From the NCBI GenBank assembly GCA_039029315.1, contig JBCCGK010000021.1, positions 1 through 64,000 of the forward strand: a DNA stretch of 64,000 nt. Reading direction: 5' to 3'. Below the pieces are notes generated by a model that was not told the DNA's origin, ran no database searches, and worked only from the letters and a program-made list of their open reading frames with translations. Of the stretch, positions 36,054 to 45,361 are shown piece by piece. Source of the DNA: JBCCCJ01 sp039029315. Lineage in GTDB: Bacteria; Bacteroidota; Bacteroidia; J057. The first letter of the stretch is position 1. The number at the start of each line of letters is the position of its first letter. Made by a program: the position numbers and the translations under genes.

Positions 36054-36577
36054 GTAGGGTAAGGTTTTAGGGTTGTTTGAAGGTAGAGAAAAAAGGATCG
36101 TATGTCCCCGGAACTGGCTTATCCGGTGAGAATTCCTTCCCCAACAGGATTTGATTATACCTGAATGGGAATAGTTAACAGCAAGGAAATATTAGAAAAT
36201 ACCAAGAATGGCTGAGGATCTAGATGATCTATAGGAGGGGGTTGCTAAGAGAACGGTTTCAGGGCATTTGGTATTGTTCTATTGATCAATTGTTAGGGAA
36301 AATGTCTTGGCAACAGATCGCTGATCAAGTCTGGCAGGAAGTCCATGTACCTCCTGCTCATTCTCCCTAGATCCCGATGAATCAGGCTCATCATCATTGG
36401 CAAAATCTGCCTGTCAAGGGGCTATTTTTAGGAAAAAATCCAAAAGTCGGTTGAAAAATCATTCTCCGCTTGCATTTTCTCTTATCTACCATATGAGTTA
36501 GCTACTATCTTATTTTTTTGAACAAAAGAAACCAATTGGTCTGCAAAAAGTCATTTAGAAGGGGTAGACTATCTGTA
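36054..36577. other. Gene-free stretch
   Basis: AT-rich, divergent between the NlpC/P60-like gene and 36621. It holds no frame with family resemblance. The only recognisable signal for the plus-strand gene is the box at 36578-36585; I see none for the minus-strand gene. Confidence 0.5.
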
Positions 36578-36585
36578 TATTTTTG
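36578..36585 (+). promoter_or_regulatory. Candidate -7 box for the 36621-39764 gene run
   Basis: TATTTTTG fits TAnnTTTG, 35 nt before ATG 36621. Because the region is AT-rich, a chance match is possible. Confidence 0.4.
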
Positions 36586-36620
36586 AGAAACAAACAATCA
36601 ATAACCATCTTATGTGCTCC

Positions 36621-37235
36621 ATGAAATATATCATTTGTTCTCTTTTCGCTTTTCTCCTTAGCATTCCCCTTTTCAGTCAACACCAAGACCGCCTCTATGA
36701 AATCAAGGCACTTGGGACGGAGATTGGATCTGCGACAGTTTCCAAACACATCTCAGGGGACACCACTTATTATCTGACCCAAAGTCTGTTGGAAGTAAAT
36801 CTCTTGATCAAAAAAATTCGCATGGAGGTCACCAATCGCACGAACTACTATGAAGGTCAGCTCATCAGCTCTGAGGCCACAGTAGTTGTCAATGGAAAGG
36901 TACACACATCTTCTTCTGTCGTTTGGCAAGACCCTGATTACCTTGTTCGGATCGATAATGACCCAAAAGAGCCTATCAACTTCCCTGTCGTATATAGTGG
37001 CACGCTTCTGTATTTTCAGGAACCGCAAGGGATCAAAGAGGCGTTTTCAGAAACCTCTGGCCTATTTATGCGGGTCGAACAGGAAAAAGAAGGGCAGTAT
37101 ACTGTTACAGATCTCAAAAATGATCGCGATATGCTTCATTTTTATGAAGAAGGCGTGTTGACCAATATCAAGATCAAACACCCCTTGCTTACCGTATCTA
37201 TCAATCTGATCAAACCAATAGATCCAGCACAATAA
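36621..37235 (+). CDS. Exported protein, DUF6134-like
   Basis: 204 residues with a signal peptide (about 1-20, ending IPLFSQ). The mature domain opens YEIKALGTEIGSATVSKHI and continues with regular beta strands (TTYYLTQSLLEVNLLIKK, EVTNRTNYYEGQLISSEATV, YSGTLLYFQEP). The pattern resembles DUF6134, periplasmic lipocalin-like proteins of unknown function. An ATG at 36612 is in frame three codons earlier; 36621 gives a cleaner signal peptide. It is the first gene of a plus-strand run of four with short spacing. Confidence 0.7.
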   Translation: MKYIICSLFAFLLSIPLFSQHQDRLYEIKALGTEIGSATVSKHISGDTTYYLTQSLLEVNLLIKKIRMEVTNRTNYYEGQLISSEATVVVNGKVHTSSSVVWQDPDYLVRIDNDPKEPINFPVVYSGTLLYFQEPQGIKEAFSETSGLFMRVEQEKEGQYTVTDLKNDRDMLHFYEEGVLTNIKIKHPLLTVSINLIKPIDPAQ

Positions 37236-37269
37236 GCCTCCTGAATATCCCATCCTAAACACAAGTATT

Positions 37270-37980
37270 ATGTCGAACAATGCACATCCATACGTGGACG
37301 CAACAAGAATTGATTTTATCAATCCAAAGGCGGAACGCGTATTTCACAAACGTATGCAATCCATCTCTGATTTCAGCCAACTGAGAACCAGACATTTAGG
37401 CGATGACTTCAGTCGATACGGCAAGCAGATGGATCGTTTTTTCTATCAACAGCCGATCCAACAGCTATGGCAAGCTTATACCCAGCAAGCCCTCTATCAG
37501 ATGTGGCCCGGTCCCTTGGTCCAGTTTCTATTTGCCTACTCCAAACCCCAACGACAGATCTATTATGCCTCTGACACAGAAGGGCCAGCGGTGCATACAG
37601 GACTTCAAGTCTACTGTCTGCTCAATGTGGCTGGACCCATAGGCGTAGTAGGGATGGAGGTGATGGACATCAATCCAGAAACCTACACCATTGAGCTGGC
37701 TTATATCGAAGGTGGCATGTTTCGCGGGCTTCAGAGACTCGAAATGGTCGAGCAGGTTCTTGGCGGCACACAGATCATTCACAGCAGTTATTACCGACCC
37801 GAAAAGACTCTCGGTTGGCTCCTCCCCTACAAATATTTCCACAACAAAACCACCCATGAATTTCACAACAACATTCAACAACTCCTCAATAACACCTCCC
37901 ATGAAAACATCCAAAAACAAAACGAAAACAGTCTTCCTCACAGGCTCGGATGGTATGCTCGGCAGCAACATTGTGCGTGA
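37270..37980 (+). CDS. Unrecognised protein overlapping the next gene
   Basis: 236 residues, no signal peptide. I do not recognise the family. Residues about 90-190 look like a mixed alpha/beta domain (RQIYYASDTEGPAVHTGLQ, GPIGVVGMEVMDINPETY, TIELAYIEGGMFRGLQ). The last 27 residues lie in sequence that also encodes the start of the dehydrogenase at 37901 in another frame; they are Gln/Asn/His-rich and look unlike a folded domain. A lost original stop or a frameshift near 37.9 kb would explain the tail. It sits 34 nt after the DUF6134-like gene. Confidence 0.68.
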   Translation: MSNNAHPYVDATRIDFINPKAERVFHKRMQSISDFSQLRTRHLGDDFSRYGKQMDRFFYQQPIQQLWQAYTQQALYQMWPGPLVQFLFAYSKPQRQIYYASDTEGPAVHTGLQVYCLLNVAGPIGVVGMEVMDINPETYTIELAYIEGGMFRGLQRLEMVEQVLGGTQIIHSSYYRPEKTLGWLLPYKYFHNKTTHEFHNNIQQLLNNTSHENIQKQNENSLPHRLGWYARQQHCA

Positions 37981-38938
37981 GTTGATCCAACAAGGCTACC
38001 ATATCAAAGCACTGGTTCAAGCAGGTCGCGGGGCTGAGACCATCAAAGACCTTCCCAATGTCCAGCTAGTAGAAGGAGATTTGACAGAAGCTCAGCAAAT
38101 TCTTGACAGCATGGCTGGATGCGAGTATGTCATCCATGTAGCCGCTTTTGCTGCCTCCTGGCCCACTCGCTCCCCCAAGTACTTTGAAGTCAATGTGGAC
38201 GGAACCCAACACATGATCGACGCAGCCCTTGCCCATCAAGTGAAGCGCTTTGTACACATCTCCAGCTCCAATACACAAGGATTCACCGAGTCCAAGCAGG
38301 AAGCCGGAACGGAAGAAACGCCTTGGTGTGGGGATCAGGGAATGGACTATCTGCTCACCAAGCGGTTGTCGCATGAAATGGTAGAAACAGCCGTTGCAGA
38401 CCGGGAGTTACCGGCCCTATTGATCTGTCCGGCATTCATGATCGGCGAATACGACGCTGGACCCACCTCCGGCCAATTATTGGTGCGAGCCTGGAATGAT
38501 CCCTTGAGTTTTTGTACCTCTGGAGGCAAAAATTTCGTCGCTGCCCGAGACGTGGCAAAAGCAGCAGTCAATGCCCTGAAGATGGGACGAATTGGCGAAA
38601 CCTATATCTGTGGACATACCAATCTGGAGTTTCGGGAATTCTTCAAGCAGATCGAAGACGTGACGGGCAAGCCCCAACCCAAATTGGTCGTGCCGGGTTT
38701 GTTGGTAAAAATCATGGGATGGGTAATGGGGCTGATCGGAAGAATCTTTCGGAAGCAACCCCTGATGACTCTGCCGATGGCAAGAAGTGCTTGTGCGCGT
38801 ATGTATTATCAACAAAAGAAGGCAATCAGAGAGCTCAACATGCCTCAAACAGATCTTAGGGTCGCCATTCGAGATGCCTATCGCTGGTTTGGACAACATC
38901 AATACCTCAACAATTATGAACTCCATGAAACTCACTAA
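37901..38938 (+). CDS. Extended SDR / NAD-dependent epimerase-type oxidoreductase
   Basis: 345 residues of the extended short-chain dehydrogenase family. The Rossmann loop TGSDGMLG (G15-G18-G21) and the catalytic Y150/K154 in DYLLTKR are present, with HISSSNTQGF supplying the active-site serine. The C-terminal part (about 230-345) matches substrate-domain helices of the dihydroflavonol-reductase/epimerase type. Substrate unknown. ATG 37901 is the latest in-frame start that keeps the Gly-rich loop, so the 80-nt overlap with the upstream gene is real unless the upstream frame is wrong. It overlaps the next SDR gene by 14 nt. Confidence 0.87.
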   Translation: MKTSKNKTKTVFLTGSDGMLGSNIVRELIQQGYHIKALVQAGRGAETIKDLPNVQLVEGDLTEAQQILDSMAGCEYVIHVAAFAASWPTRSPKYFEVNVDGTQHMIDAALAHQVKRFVHISSSNTQGFTESKQEAGTEETPWCGDQGMDYLLTKRLSHEMVETAVADRELPALLICPAFMIGEYDAGPTSGQLLVRAWNDPLSFCTSGGKNFVAARDVAKAAVNALKMGRIGETYICGHTNLEFREFFKQIEDVTGKPQPKLVVPGLLVKIMGWVMGLIGRIFRKQPLMTLPMARSACARMYYQQKKAIRELNMPQTDLRVAIRDAYRWFGQHQYLNNYELHETH

Positions 38939-39764
38939 CAAAGTCGTCATCATCACAGGCTCCAGTCAGGGCATTGGCAAAACCACTGCACGATTGATGC
39001 TGGAGCAAGGCGCTAGCGTCGTCCTCAACGGACGAAATGTTCAACGCCTGGAAGCAAGCGCGATGGAGCTATCAGCTCTGGGACCTGTCCTGGCGATTCC
39101 GGGAGATATGAGTCATTGGCCAGATGTCCAGGCGATGATCCAATCCACCCTTGATCGATTTGGTCGAATCGATGCCATTGTCTGCAATGCGGGCATCAAG
39201 TTTGAGGACTCTTTCTGGCGAACCTCTCCAGAGACCCTCCAAAAGATCATGGATGTGAACCTCCTTGGGCAGGTGTTTCCGATCAAAGCAGGGCTGAAAG
39301 CGCTACAAAAAAGCCGAGGAAGCGTGATTCTGATTAGCAGTCTGGCTGGATTATATGGATTGGCTGGAGCCTCTATTTACTCTGCCAGCAAAATGGGACT
39401 CACTGCTATTCAGCAAGGTCTCAGCCAGGAATTGGCACATGATGGCATCCATACTGGTGTCATGTATGTCGGCTTCACAGAGAATGACCCAAGTTCAGGC
39501 ATTCTGAATGGAGAAGGACAACTCGAAGCGTTTCCGGATCGCAAACTCAAACGCCAAGCGCAAGCGGTAGTTGGGCAAGCGATCATCCACATGATTCTCC
39601 ATCGCAAGAAACGCAAAGTGATGACAGGAATGGGAATCGCCATGGATGTAATGGGCAGGGTCGCTCCAGGACTCCTACGAATGATTCTGGCGAAGCAGAG
39701 TCGAGCGGTCGCAGCGAGCGCACGAGAGGTTCGAGAGTTGGATTCGTCAGCAGTATTGGTATAA
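38925..39764 (+). CDS. Classical short-chain dehydrogenase/reductase
   Basis: 279 residues of the classical SDR family: cofactor loop TGSSQGIG (11-18), NAG at 87-89, catalytic S138 in LISSLAG, Y151 and K155 in YSASK. The basic R37 in NGRN after the second strand suggests NADP preference. The C-terminus carries an extra amphipathic segment (about 215-265, RKKRKVMTGMGIAMDVMG) that could associate with the membrane, as in 17-beta-HSD-like enzymes acting on lipids. ATG 38925 overlaps the upstream stop by 14 nt; an in-frame ATG at 38916 is possible. The two dehydrogenases probably act in one pathway on a hydrophobic substrate (inference). Confidence 0.9.
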   Translation: MKLTNKVVIITGSSQGIGKTTARLMLEQGASVVLNGRNVQRLEASAMELSALGPVLAIPGDMSHWPDVQAMIQSTLDRFGRIDAIVCNAGIKFEDSFWRTSPETLQKIMDVNLLGQVFPIKAGLKALQKSRGSVILISSLAGLYGLAGASIYSASKMGLTAIQQGLSQELAHDGIHTGVMYVGFTENDPSSGILNGEGQLEAFPDRKLKRQAQAVVGQAIIHMILHRKKRKVMTGMGIAMDVMGRVAPGLLRMILAKQSRAVAASAREVRELDSSAVLV

Positions 39765-39786
39765 AGACCTAGACACACTTTGGCAC

Positions 39787-39830
39787 AAAATAGATGCAAT
39801 GATCTGTATGACCATTGCATCTATTTTATT
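39787..39830. terminator. Bidirectional terminator between convergent genes
   Basis: AAAATAGATGCAATG (39787-39801) pairs perfectly over 15 bp with CATTGCATCTATTTT (39813-39827), loop 11 nt. It has T residues on both strands and lies between the SDR gene and 39902. Confidence 0.8.
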
Positions 39831-39901
39831 CGGATGTAGCTCTTGTGAGAACTGAGAAGGCATTTTAGGACAAAGGCGTATGAGCAAGACTTCAACAGGA
39901 C

Positions 39902-40522
39902 CTATGATCGCCCATGAATCAGAATGAGCTGATGAAACAAATACTCATGGGGTTCTCTGGGCAATAAAGAGCGAACCTCATATATTTTGTTTTCGATCCT
40001 GTAATAGTGAGGAAAATCACTGAGTAGCTGTGGTGGCGCTTTTGTCTCTGCCAGAATTTTTTCCAGCGCTATTGCCTCCTCCGTGCTTGCCAGATGCCAT
40101 TCTTCTACAAAAACAACATCCCTGACATTACTCAATCGAAACAAAAACAGAGCGCGAACAACAGATTCAATGCTCAAAAATTCCTTGGCTTGATAATGCC
40201 TATGAAGGTTTTGAATGTTGGTCTGGATCAAGGATTTCGTTGGAAAGGAAAACCCACGATAAAAATCATTGATCTGATTCATCTCTCCATATGAGAGTTT
40301 TCTTGCCAATGGATCTATGAGGGATTGATTGGCTTTGTTGAGGAGACCTGCCTTGAGAACGATGGTATCAATGCGAAGGGAATCCAAAGGAAGCTCTTCA
40401 TCTATCTCAATGGGAACAGATGCCGGAATAGAACCTGCGGGAATCGCAAACTGTGCACATACGCCTGACATCAGCAGGCTGAACACCCCAATTGTGAATA
40501 GGCTTTTGATATGATATGTCAT
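39902..40522 (-). CDS. Exported protein, unrecognised
   Basis: 206 residues with a signal peptide ending SGVCAQ (about 23). The mature part is mostly alpha-helical with an acidic front (PIEIDEELPLDSLRID) and a helical core (NKANQSLIDPLARKLSYG, RALFLFRLSNVRDVVF). I recognise no family or catalytic set. It has its own candidate promoter and ends near the bidirectional terminator, so it is probably a single-gene unit. The giant RHS gene lies upstream on the same strand, but a repeat cluster separates the two, so it is not clearly an immunity gene. Confidence 0.7.
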   Translation of the reverse strand: MTYHIKSLFTIGVFSLLMSGVCAQFAIPAGSIPASVPIEIDEELPLDSLRIDTIVLKAGLLNKANQSLIDPLARKLSYGEMNQINDFYRGFSFPTKSLIQTNIQNLHRHYQAKEFLSIESVVRALFLFRLSNVRDVVFVEEWHLASTEEAIALEKILAETKAPPQLLSDFPHYYRIENKIYEVRSLLPREPHEYLFHQLILIHGRS

Positions 40523-40538
40523 AATACTTGAATGTAAA

Positions 40539-40546
40539 CAAATTTA
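40539..40546 (-). promoter_or_regulatory. Candidate -7 box for 39902-40522
   Basis: TAAATTTG on the minus strand fits TAnnTTTG, 16 nt before the ATG at 40522. Short predicted leader, about 11 nt. Confidence 0.4.
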
Positions 40547-40595
40547 GTTGTTGGAGGATAATACAGTGGAACATAAGTTTATTATGGTTTTCCCT

Positions 40596-40722
40596 GAACC
40601 CCCCTTTTCGCCTAATATCCCCCCTCAAGAGGTGGGACTGGCAAGAATTTTCCTTCTTTTCAGCAGAAAAGGCCTTGTGCGAAGTCCCATTTGTAAGGGG
40701 ACGGGCCAGTGCGAAGGGGTTC
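40596..40722 (+). repeat. GAACCCC-type intergenic palindromic repeat, copy B
   Basis: Same outer palindrome (GAACCCC ... GGGGTTC) and the same internal blocks ACTGGCAA, CAGAAAAGGC and GGGCCAGTGCGAAGGGG as at 8844-8991, but about 20 bp shorter because an internal segment is missing. Both copies stand just beside the end or start of a gene. Confidence 0.7.
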
Positions 40723-40794
40723 TCGAAGGAATCACAGAAATTTTTTGTTACGCTGTAATAATACACGTCATCGAAGCTATTTGATGTTTTCAGC

Positions 40795-40890
40795 ATCCCC
40801 CTCTCACTTGCTCGCCCCTTTTCGACAAATCGGAATCTTCGAATCGGAGGATTTCGACCGTTTGGGGAGATGGCAAGCGATAAGGGGATT
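40795..40890. repeat. Related palindromic repeat
   Basis: Imperfect fold-back: ATCCCCCTCTCACTTGC on the left against GGCAAGCGATAAGGGGAT on the right. Its core AAATCGGAATCTTCGA is, in reverse orientation, the core of the copy at 8844-8991 that copy B lacks. It therefore belongs to the same repeat system. Confidence 0.5.
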
Positions 40891-40957
40891 GATCATGGGT
40901 TCAGAAAAATTGATTGTTATCAACTCATAACAAAGACACCCAAAGGGTATCGGGATC

Positions 40958-43900
40958 TTATCTGATGGTAACTGGGGGTAGTGGATTTACAGCTTGAATG
41001 GTAACATCGATGCTGATGGCACTCAGCGTTGTTGTTCCCGCAAGAATTTGTACAACCATCTGAAATTCATTGAATCTATTGTCTCCCAATACATTTCGCC
41101 CACAGATTGCCACACATCCTTTGTTCCCCATTGTATTGCCATCATGTGGATCTCCATCTCCAATATGAATGTAATAGGGACTGTTGTTGATTTTCCACCC
41201 TCCATGACCACCTATCGCATTGGGAACCCAACGAGCACTGTAGGGAGCATTGTAATTTCCAGTCATTACATCCTGGTGGTATGGAACCTGAGTAGGTGTA
41301 TTTTTCACAACGCCAACTCTTACCACATCATAATCTATACTAACTGGTGTTCCATCATCCATTGTTCCACTAAGTGTTGCCCGATAGGTGGGTACGATGT
41401 AAATATTCCCATCATTTTCAGGATAACTTCTGATGAAAGCGACCCCAGTCGGAACATTGGATACCTCAAGTGAAACAGGCCTCGCAGGGGTTGGAGCAGA
41501 TTCCAATTCTGGAGAAACCGGGGCAGAATTCACCCCTGCTGTCTCTGCCTCTCGAGTTGGCACATCCGGCATGGTGGGCTGGGCATCTGCATCGTACACT
41601 GTTTCCACGTCATCATCGGTTATATCATGCCAATTCCCATTCAGGTCCTGAATACGCCTTGTCTGTCTGCCATCAGGATCTACCAGGAGCATAGGATTGC
41701 CTAATACATAATTATAGGAGGTTTTGGACAGGTATTTTTCTGCCAATGGATCCACACTGTTCCATCTGCCAATACTTGGATCATACATTCTGGCCCCAAA
41801 GTCAGCCCATCCAATGGCGAGTTCATCCTGTCGCTCTTTGCCTGTCAGCACATACTGATTCGGTTCGGAGGGTATTCCGACACTGCCTGCACTTGTCATG
41901 CGCATCCCAAAAGGATACAGATGCTCTTCTTGCAAGACTTCGGTATTGGGATCTATCCACCGATCCTCATTCTCATCAGCAAACATGATTCGGTTGTTTC
42001 CCAAGTGATCTTTCAAAAAACTCTCATACACCAGCTCATTGTTGGAACGCCTTACTCTGCCTTCTGCATGTGAGAAGAATATCATTTCAGTACTCCCACT
42101 GGCTGCCCCATCTCTGTCTTCATATTGAATGCCGCCAACATAATCTGTTATTTTTCGCAACACCTGTCCTCCCGGCTCCACTTCGAAGACAAACTCTACC
42201 AACTTCTGCCGAAGTTTGGTCCCATCCGCTGCATAGATATAAGAGACATAGTTCAGCCCTTTGGTAACTTTGGTTGGCTTGTTGAAGTGGTTGTATACGA
42301 CCTCATCGATTCCTTTGTTTTTGTCTTCGATCATATTCCCGTTGGCATCGTAGAGATAGTCTGGACCAGAGGTATTCCCGTCTTCAAACTGTTCGATTCC
42401 AAGGTAGTAGGATGACAATCCAGCATCTGAGACGGAGGTGAGTTGATTGCCCTGATAGCTGTAAGACAGATCATCCATCACCCCAAACCCAGATCCGTTT
42501 TTGCCCCTGCGACGCAGACTGAGCAGGTTTCCGCTTTTGTCATAGCTGACATTCTCCAGGCTATAGCGGTTCTGATTCATCAAGCCTCCCTGCGCATCTA
42601 ATTCTTCATATTGAGCAGCAGTTAGTCGGTTGAGTTCATCATAGCTAAAGAAATAGTGCCGGGTGTTTTCTCCATCTCCAAGTGTTTGCCAGCTCATGGA
42701 AGAGATATTGCCATTGTATTGGGCGTTGTTGCCTGAATTGTATTCCAGGCTGAAGGAGAACAAATCTTCATAATTGCCAACATTGCTTCCTCCCGGATCA
42801 TTGAAGCGGGTAATCCAGTTGCGAATGTTGTATTCATAATCTCCCAACTGCAGGTATTGATTCCCGGCCTCATAGTGTAGATTCTTCTTCTTCAACTGCC
42901 CCAATGGATCGTAATGTTGCTCAGCAAGACTCACAAATTCTGTCTCATGGCCAGGATTCTCTGGATCCTCAGTCTTCTGCTCAGTTCGGATCAATCGACC
43001 AAAAGGATCGTAGGTATAGGATGTGTAGATTGTAGCGCTGCGCTCGTAGGGATCATAGCTGCCACTCCCATCATGTCCAATATGTTCCCGTTTGCTAAAC
43101 AACACTTTTCCCACAAAATCAACTTCATTCCAAACCACATCTCTTCCCTCCACATGATTCTCGGCGATGGTCTGGATTTCATACCCTTTATCATTATAAT
43201 GTGTTACAGTCATCATCCAGTCCCGCATATCACTGTCTCCTTCCAATACCCGAACCTTCACAGCGGTCAGCATGCCTCTTGTATGTACACTCGGCACCTG
43301 AGTGGGGAAATGGGTTGCGTCTGCCACATAATCATAAGCCGGATCAGCTACCCCATTGCGATCAAAATCATAATCGTCATAATAGGTAATCGTATGAAGG
43401 TCAATCCATGAACTGGGAAAGGCAAAATTGGTGTAGCCATGCCAACTAGAAAAATTGCTCCCATCACGACGCTCATGTAAGGTGGTCTGTGCAGTGACAT
43501 AGCTTTGTAGGCTGGACCTGTCTCGATTGAGCACATCTGAAAAAATCCCAGTCTGAATGGATCGCCCCAGCATATCGTATTTGGTGAATGTCCATTCTTT
43601 TGGCGACTTCAATCGCTGATTCCCATCCTGGGTCAAGACGATCTCATCCAGCTGGTTGTAGACAAATTCTACCCAATCAGCCCCAGGAATACGTTTTCTG
43701 ATCACTCGCCCAACACCATCATACTCAAACTGAAATGCATAGTCGGTCAGCAGAGCCGAGGTCAGTTGATACGCGCCTCCATATCCACTGCTGGTGCTAT
43801 TGGCTTCGAACTTCTCCACCCCTCTGGGTTGAAGTACATAGATCAGCTGTCCTTTTTCGTTGTAGATATAATAGGTCCGGGCATCAGCCCCACTCACTTC

Positions 43901-45361
43901 TTTTTGCTGCATGATCTTCCGGCCTAGTTTGTCCGTAAAGGTCCAGGTACGGATGTTGTGCTCATCCCGACTCTCTGTTCGGATCAACTCCCCTGCGGCA
44001 TAATCAGTGGTGTAGTATTGGTTTATTTGTGGATTTACCCCAAACATGAACACGTTGTGAGCAGATGTGCTGGCTTGAATGCTGGTGCGGAGGGTGTGTC
44101 CTCCTCCAGGTTGCCATGCTGCTCCAGCTGCGCCTGTTTCGGTTATCCTGTCAAGGGGAGATGCCTCAAATTCGCGCACAGAATAAGCTTTGTTCAAGTC
44201 AGCAGTCGGGATATGGGGAAAATTGCTGCTGCTATAAAACCCTTGCTGAAAAGCCGTAGGCAGTCCTCCGGCTCCATTATGCCGAAAACTCCCGTTTGCT
44301 CCCGTAGCAACATAGGGCAAGTCTATTTGAGTCTCCTGACCAGCACCATTGTATCGGTGATACTGAACAAAATCTCCACTGCAATTGGCTCCACCATCCA
44401 CAGAAACCTCCTGCAATGGACGCCCCAGTCCATCCATATATCCAATCTCAACAAGAGCTTCTGAAGAATTGCTCAGATTTTCCACTGCTGTTGGATTCTG
44501 AACCGCCACCTGCATCTTCTTGCTCACTACATAGTTCTCACTTGAACTAGGCGTAAGGCTATAATCGGAACAGCGAACACATGGCAGATTGCTGTCATAG
44601 ATACGGGTATTGTCTACTGTCGCGCTTAACTCCCGTTTGTAGCTCCCCTGAGGAATGGTACTATGCTGGAGAACATTTAGGCCCTCAATGCTGGAAGGAA
44701 CGTTGATGCTCAGTTGATGTGTCTGGTTTGTTCGGGCAGCATCACTGAAAATTCGGAGAATCACCTGTCCATTTGTCTGTCGCTCCAACCGAAGATAGCG
44801 GGTAACCCCATTCGTTGGAATCATCGCAGGCCCGGATGGAGACAGATATGTCGTTCCGTCCTTTGCCCGAATCCGCACATAAAAGGTCGAAGAATTGCTG
44901 CTCAATGGGGACAAATACTCAATGTAGATCCCATCCTGATTCGTATGACTAAAACTTGGGGTGGGCGTGCCCACTACCTCAGGCACCTCATTGTAGCCAT
45001 TCTTCGTCCCAGCGGTCAAGCCCGCAATGATATGGCCTACTCCATGAGGCCCGCCTGCTGTTGGGGTAAATTCCAGTTCCATAACCCAACTCTCATCCAG
45101 TGGAGAGCCAAGCTTTCGATAGACACGTTTGTCGGCTCGGTCCCCACATTCATCGAAGACGACCTCCCCTGATTCGATAAATATTGACCCATCAGAAGCA
45201 AGAGGAGTCCCACCGTATTCCGGTTCGATAAAGATCTCATTCCATACATGAGATCGATCGTAGGAATCAACATATGACCAGTTACTCTGGCCTGACATGA
45301 CATACGGCAGAATCAATAGCGCAACTGCTAATTGATATATTTTTAATTGAATAGTTTTCAT
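40958..45361 (-). CDS. Giant RHS/YD-repeat protein with His/Cys C-terminal domain
   Basis: 1467 residues. A signal peptide ends near YVMSGQ (about 22). A lectin-like N-terminal domain (about 30-260) is followed by a DUF6443-like block (ENYVVSKKMQVAVQNP, GYMDGLGRPLQEVSVDG), many YD repeats (YDPLGQLKK, YDELNRLTAAQY, YDANGNMIED) and the RHS-associated core (DHLGNNRIMFAD, YPFGMRM, TGKERQDELAIGWADFGARMYDP in two runs, YNYVLGNPMLLVDPDG). After the DPDG hinge come 236 further residues with H1399 in YYIHIGDGDPHD and C1416 in NKGCVAICG, an arrangement like the HxG...GC(V/I) of L,D-transpeptidases. The ATG at 45361 starts the signal peptide; an upstream in-frame start at 45445 is less likely. It is the second gene after the 1369-aa partner. 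Confidence 0.85.
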   Translation of the reverse strand: MKTIQLKIYQLAVALLILPYVMSGQSNWSYVDSYDRSHVWNEIFIEPEYGGTPLASDGSIFIESGEVVFDECGDRADKRVYRKLGSPLDESWVMELEFTPTAGGPHGVGHIIAGLTAGTKNGYNEVPEVVGTPTPSFSHTNQDGIYIEYLSPLSSNSSTFYVRIRAKDGTTYLSPSGPAMIPTNGVTRYLRLERQTNGQVILRIFSDAARTNQTHQLSINVPSSIEGLNVLQHSTIPQGSYKRELSATVDNTRIYDSNLPCVRCSDYSLTPSSSENYVVSKKMQVAVQNPTAVENLSNSSEALVEIGYMDGLGRPLQEVSVDGGANCSGDFVQYHRYNGAGQETQIDLPYVATGANGSFRHNGAGGLPTAFQQGFYSSSNFPHIPTADLNKAYSVREFEASPLDRITETGAAGAAWQPGGGHTLRTSIQASTSAHNVFMFGVNPQINQYYTTDYAAGELIRTESRDEHNIRTWTFTDKLGRKIMQQKEVSGADARTYYIYNEKGQLIYVLQPRGVEKFEANSTSSGYGGAYQLTSALLTDYAFQFEYDGVGRVIRKRIPGADWVEFVYNQLDEIVLTQDGNQRLKSPKEWTFTKYDMLGRSIQTGIFSDVLNRDRSSLQSYVTAQTTLHERRDGSNFSSWHGYTNFAFPSSWIDLHTITYYDDYDFDRNGVADPAYDYVADATHFPTQVPSVHTRGMLTAVKVRVLEGDSDMRDWMMTVTHYNDKGYEIQTIAENHVEGRDVVWNEVDFVGKVLFSKREHIGHDGSGSYDPYERSATIYTSYTYDPFGRLIRTEQKTEDPENPGHETEFVSLAEQHYDPLGQLKKKNLHYEAGNQYLQLGDYEYNIRNWITRFNDPGGSNVGNYEDLFSFSLEYNSGNNAQYNGNISSMSWQTLGDGENTRHYFFSYDELNRLTAAQYEELDAQGGLMNQNRYSLENVSYDKSGNLLSLRRRGKNGSGFGVMDDLSYSYQGNQLTSVSDAGLSSYYLGIEQFEDGNTSGPDYLYDANGNMIEDKNKGIDEVVYNHFNKPTKVTKGLNYVSYIYAADGTKLRQKLVEFVFEVEPGGQVLRKITDYVGGIQYEDRDGAASGSTEMIFFSHAEGRVRRSNNELVYESFLKDHLGNNRIMFADENEDRWIDPNTEVLQEEHLYPFGMRMTSAGSVGIPSEPNQYVLTGKERQDELAIGWADFGARMYDPSIGRWNSVDPLAEKYLSKTSYNYVLGNPMLLVDPDGRQTRRIQDLNGNWHDITDDDVETVYDADAQPTMPDVPTREAETAGVNSAPVSPELESAPTPARPVSLEVSNVPTGVAFIRSYPENDGNIYIVPTYRATLSGTMDDGTPVSIDYDVVRVGVVKNTPTQVPYHQDVMTGNYNAPYSARWVPNAIGGHGGWKINNSPYYIHIGDGDPHDGNTMGNKGCVAICGRNVLGDNRFNEFQMVVQILAGTTTLSAISIDVTIQAVNPLPPVTIR

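Noticed and set aside
39902..40522. Immunity protein for the RHS effector
   Set aside because: It has its own promoter-like box, a signal peptide and a repeat cluster between it and the RHS gene; possible but unsupported.
40596..40890. CRISPR-like or tandem array
   Set aside because: The repeats are not evenly spaced or identical and have no spacers of constant length; they are palindromic intergenic repeats.
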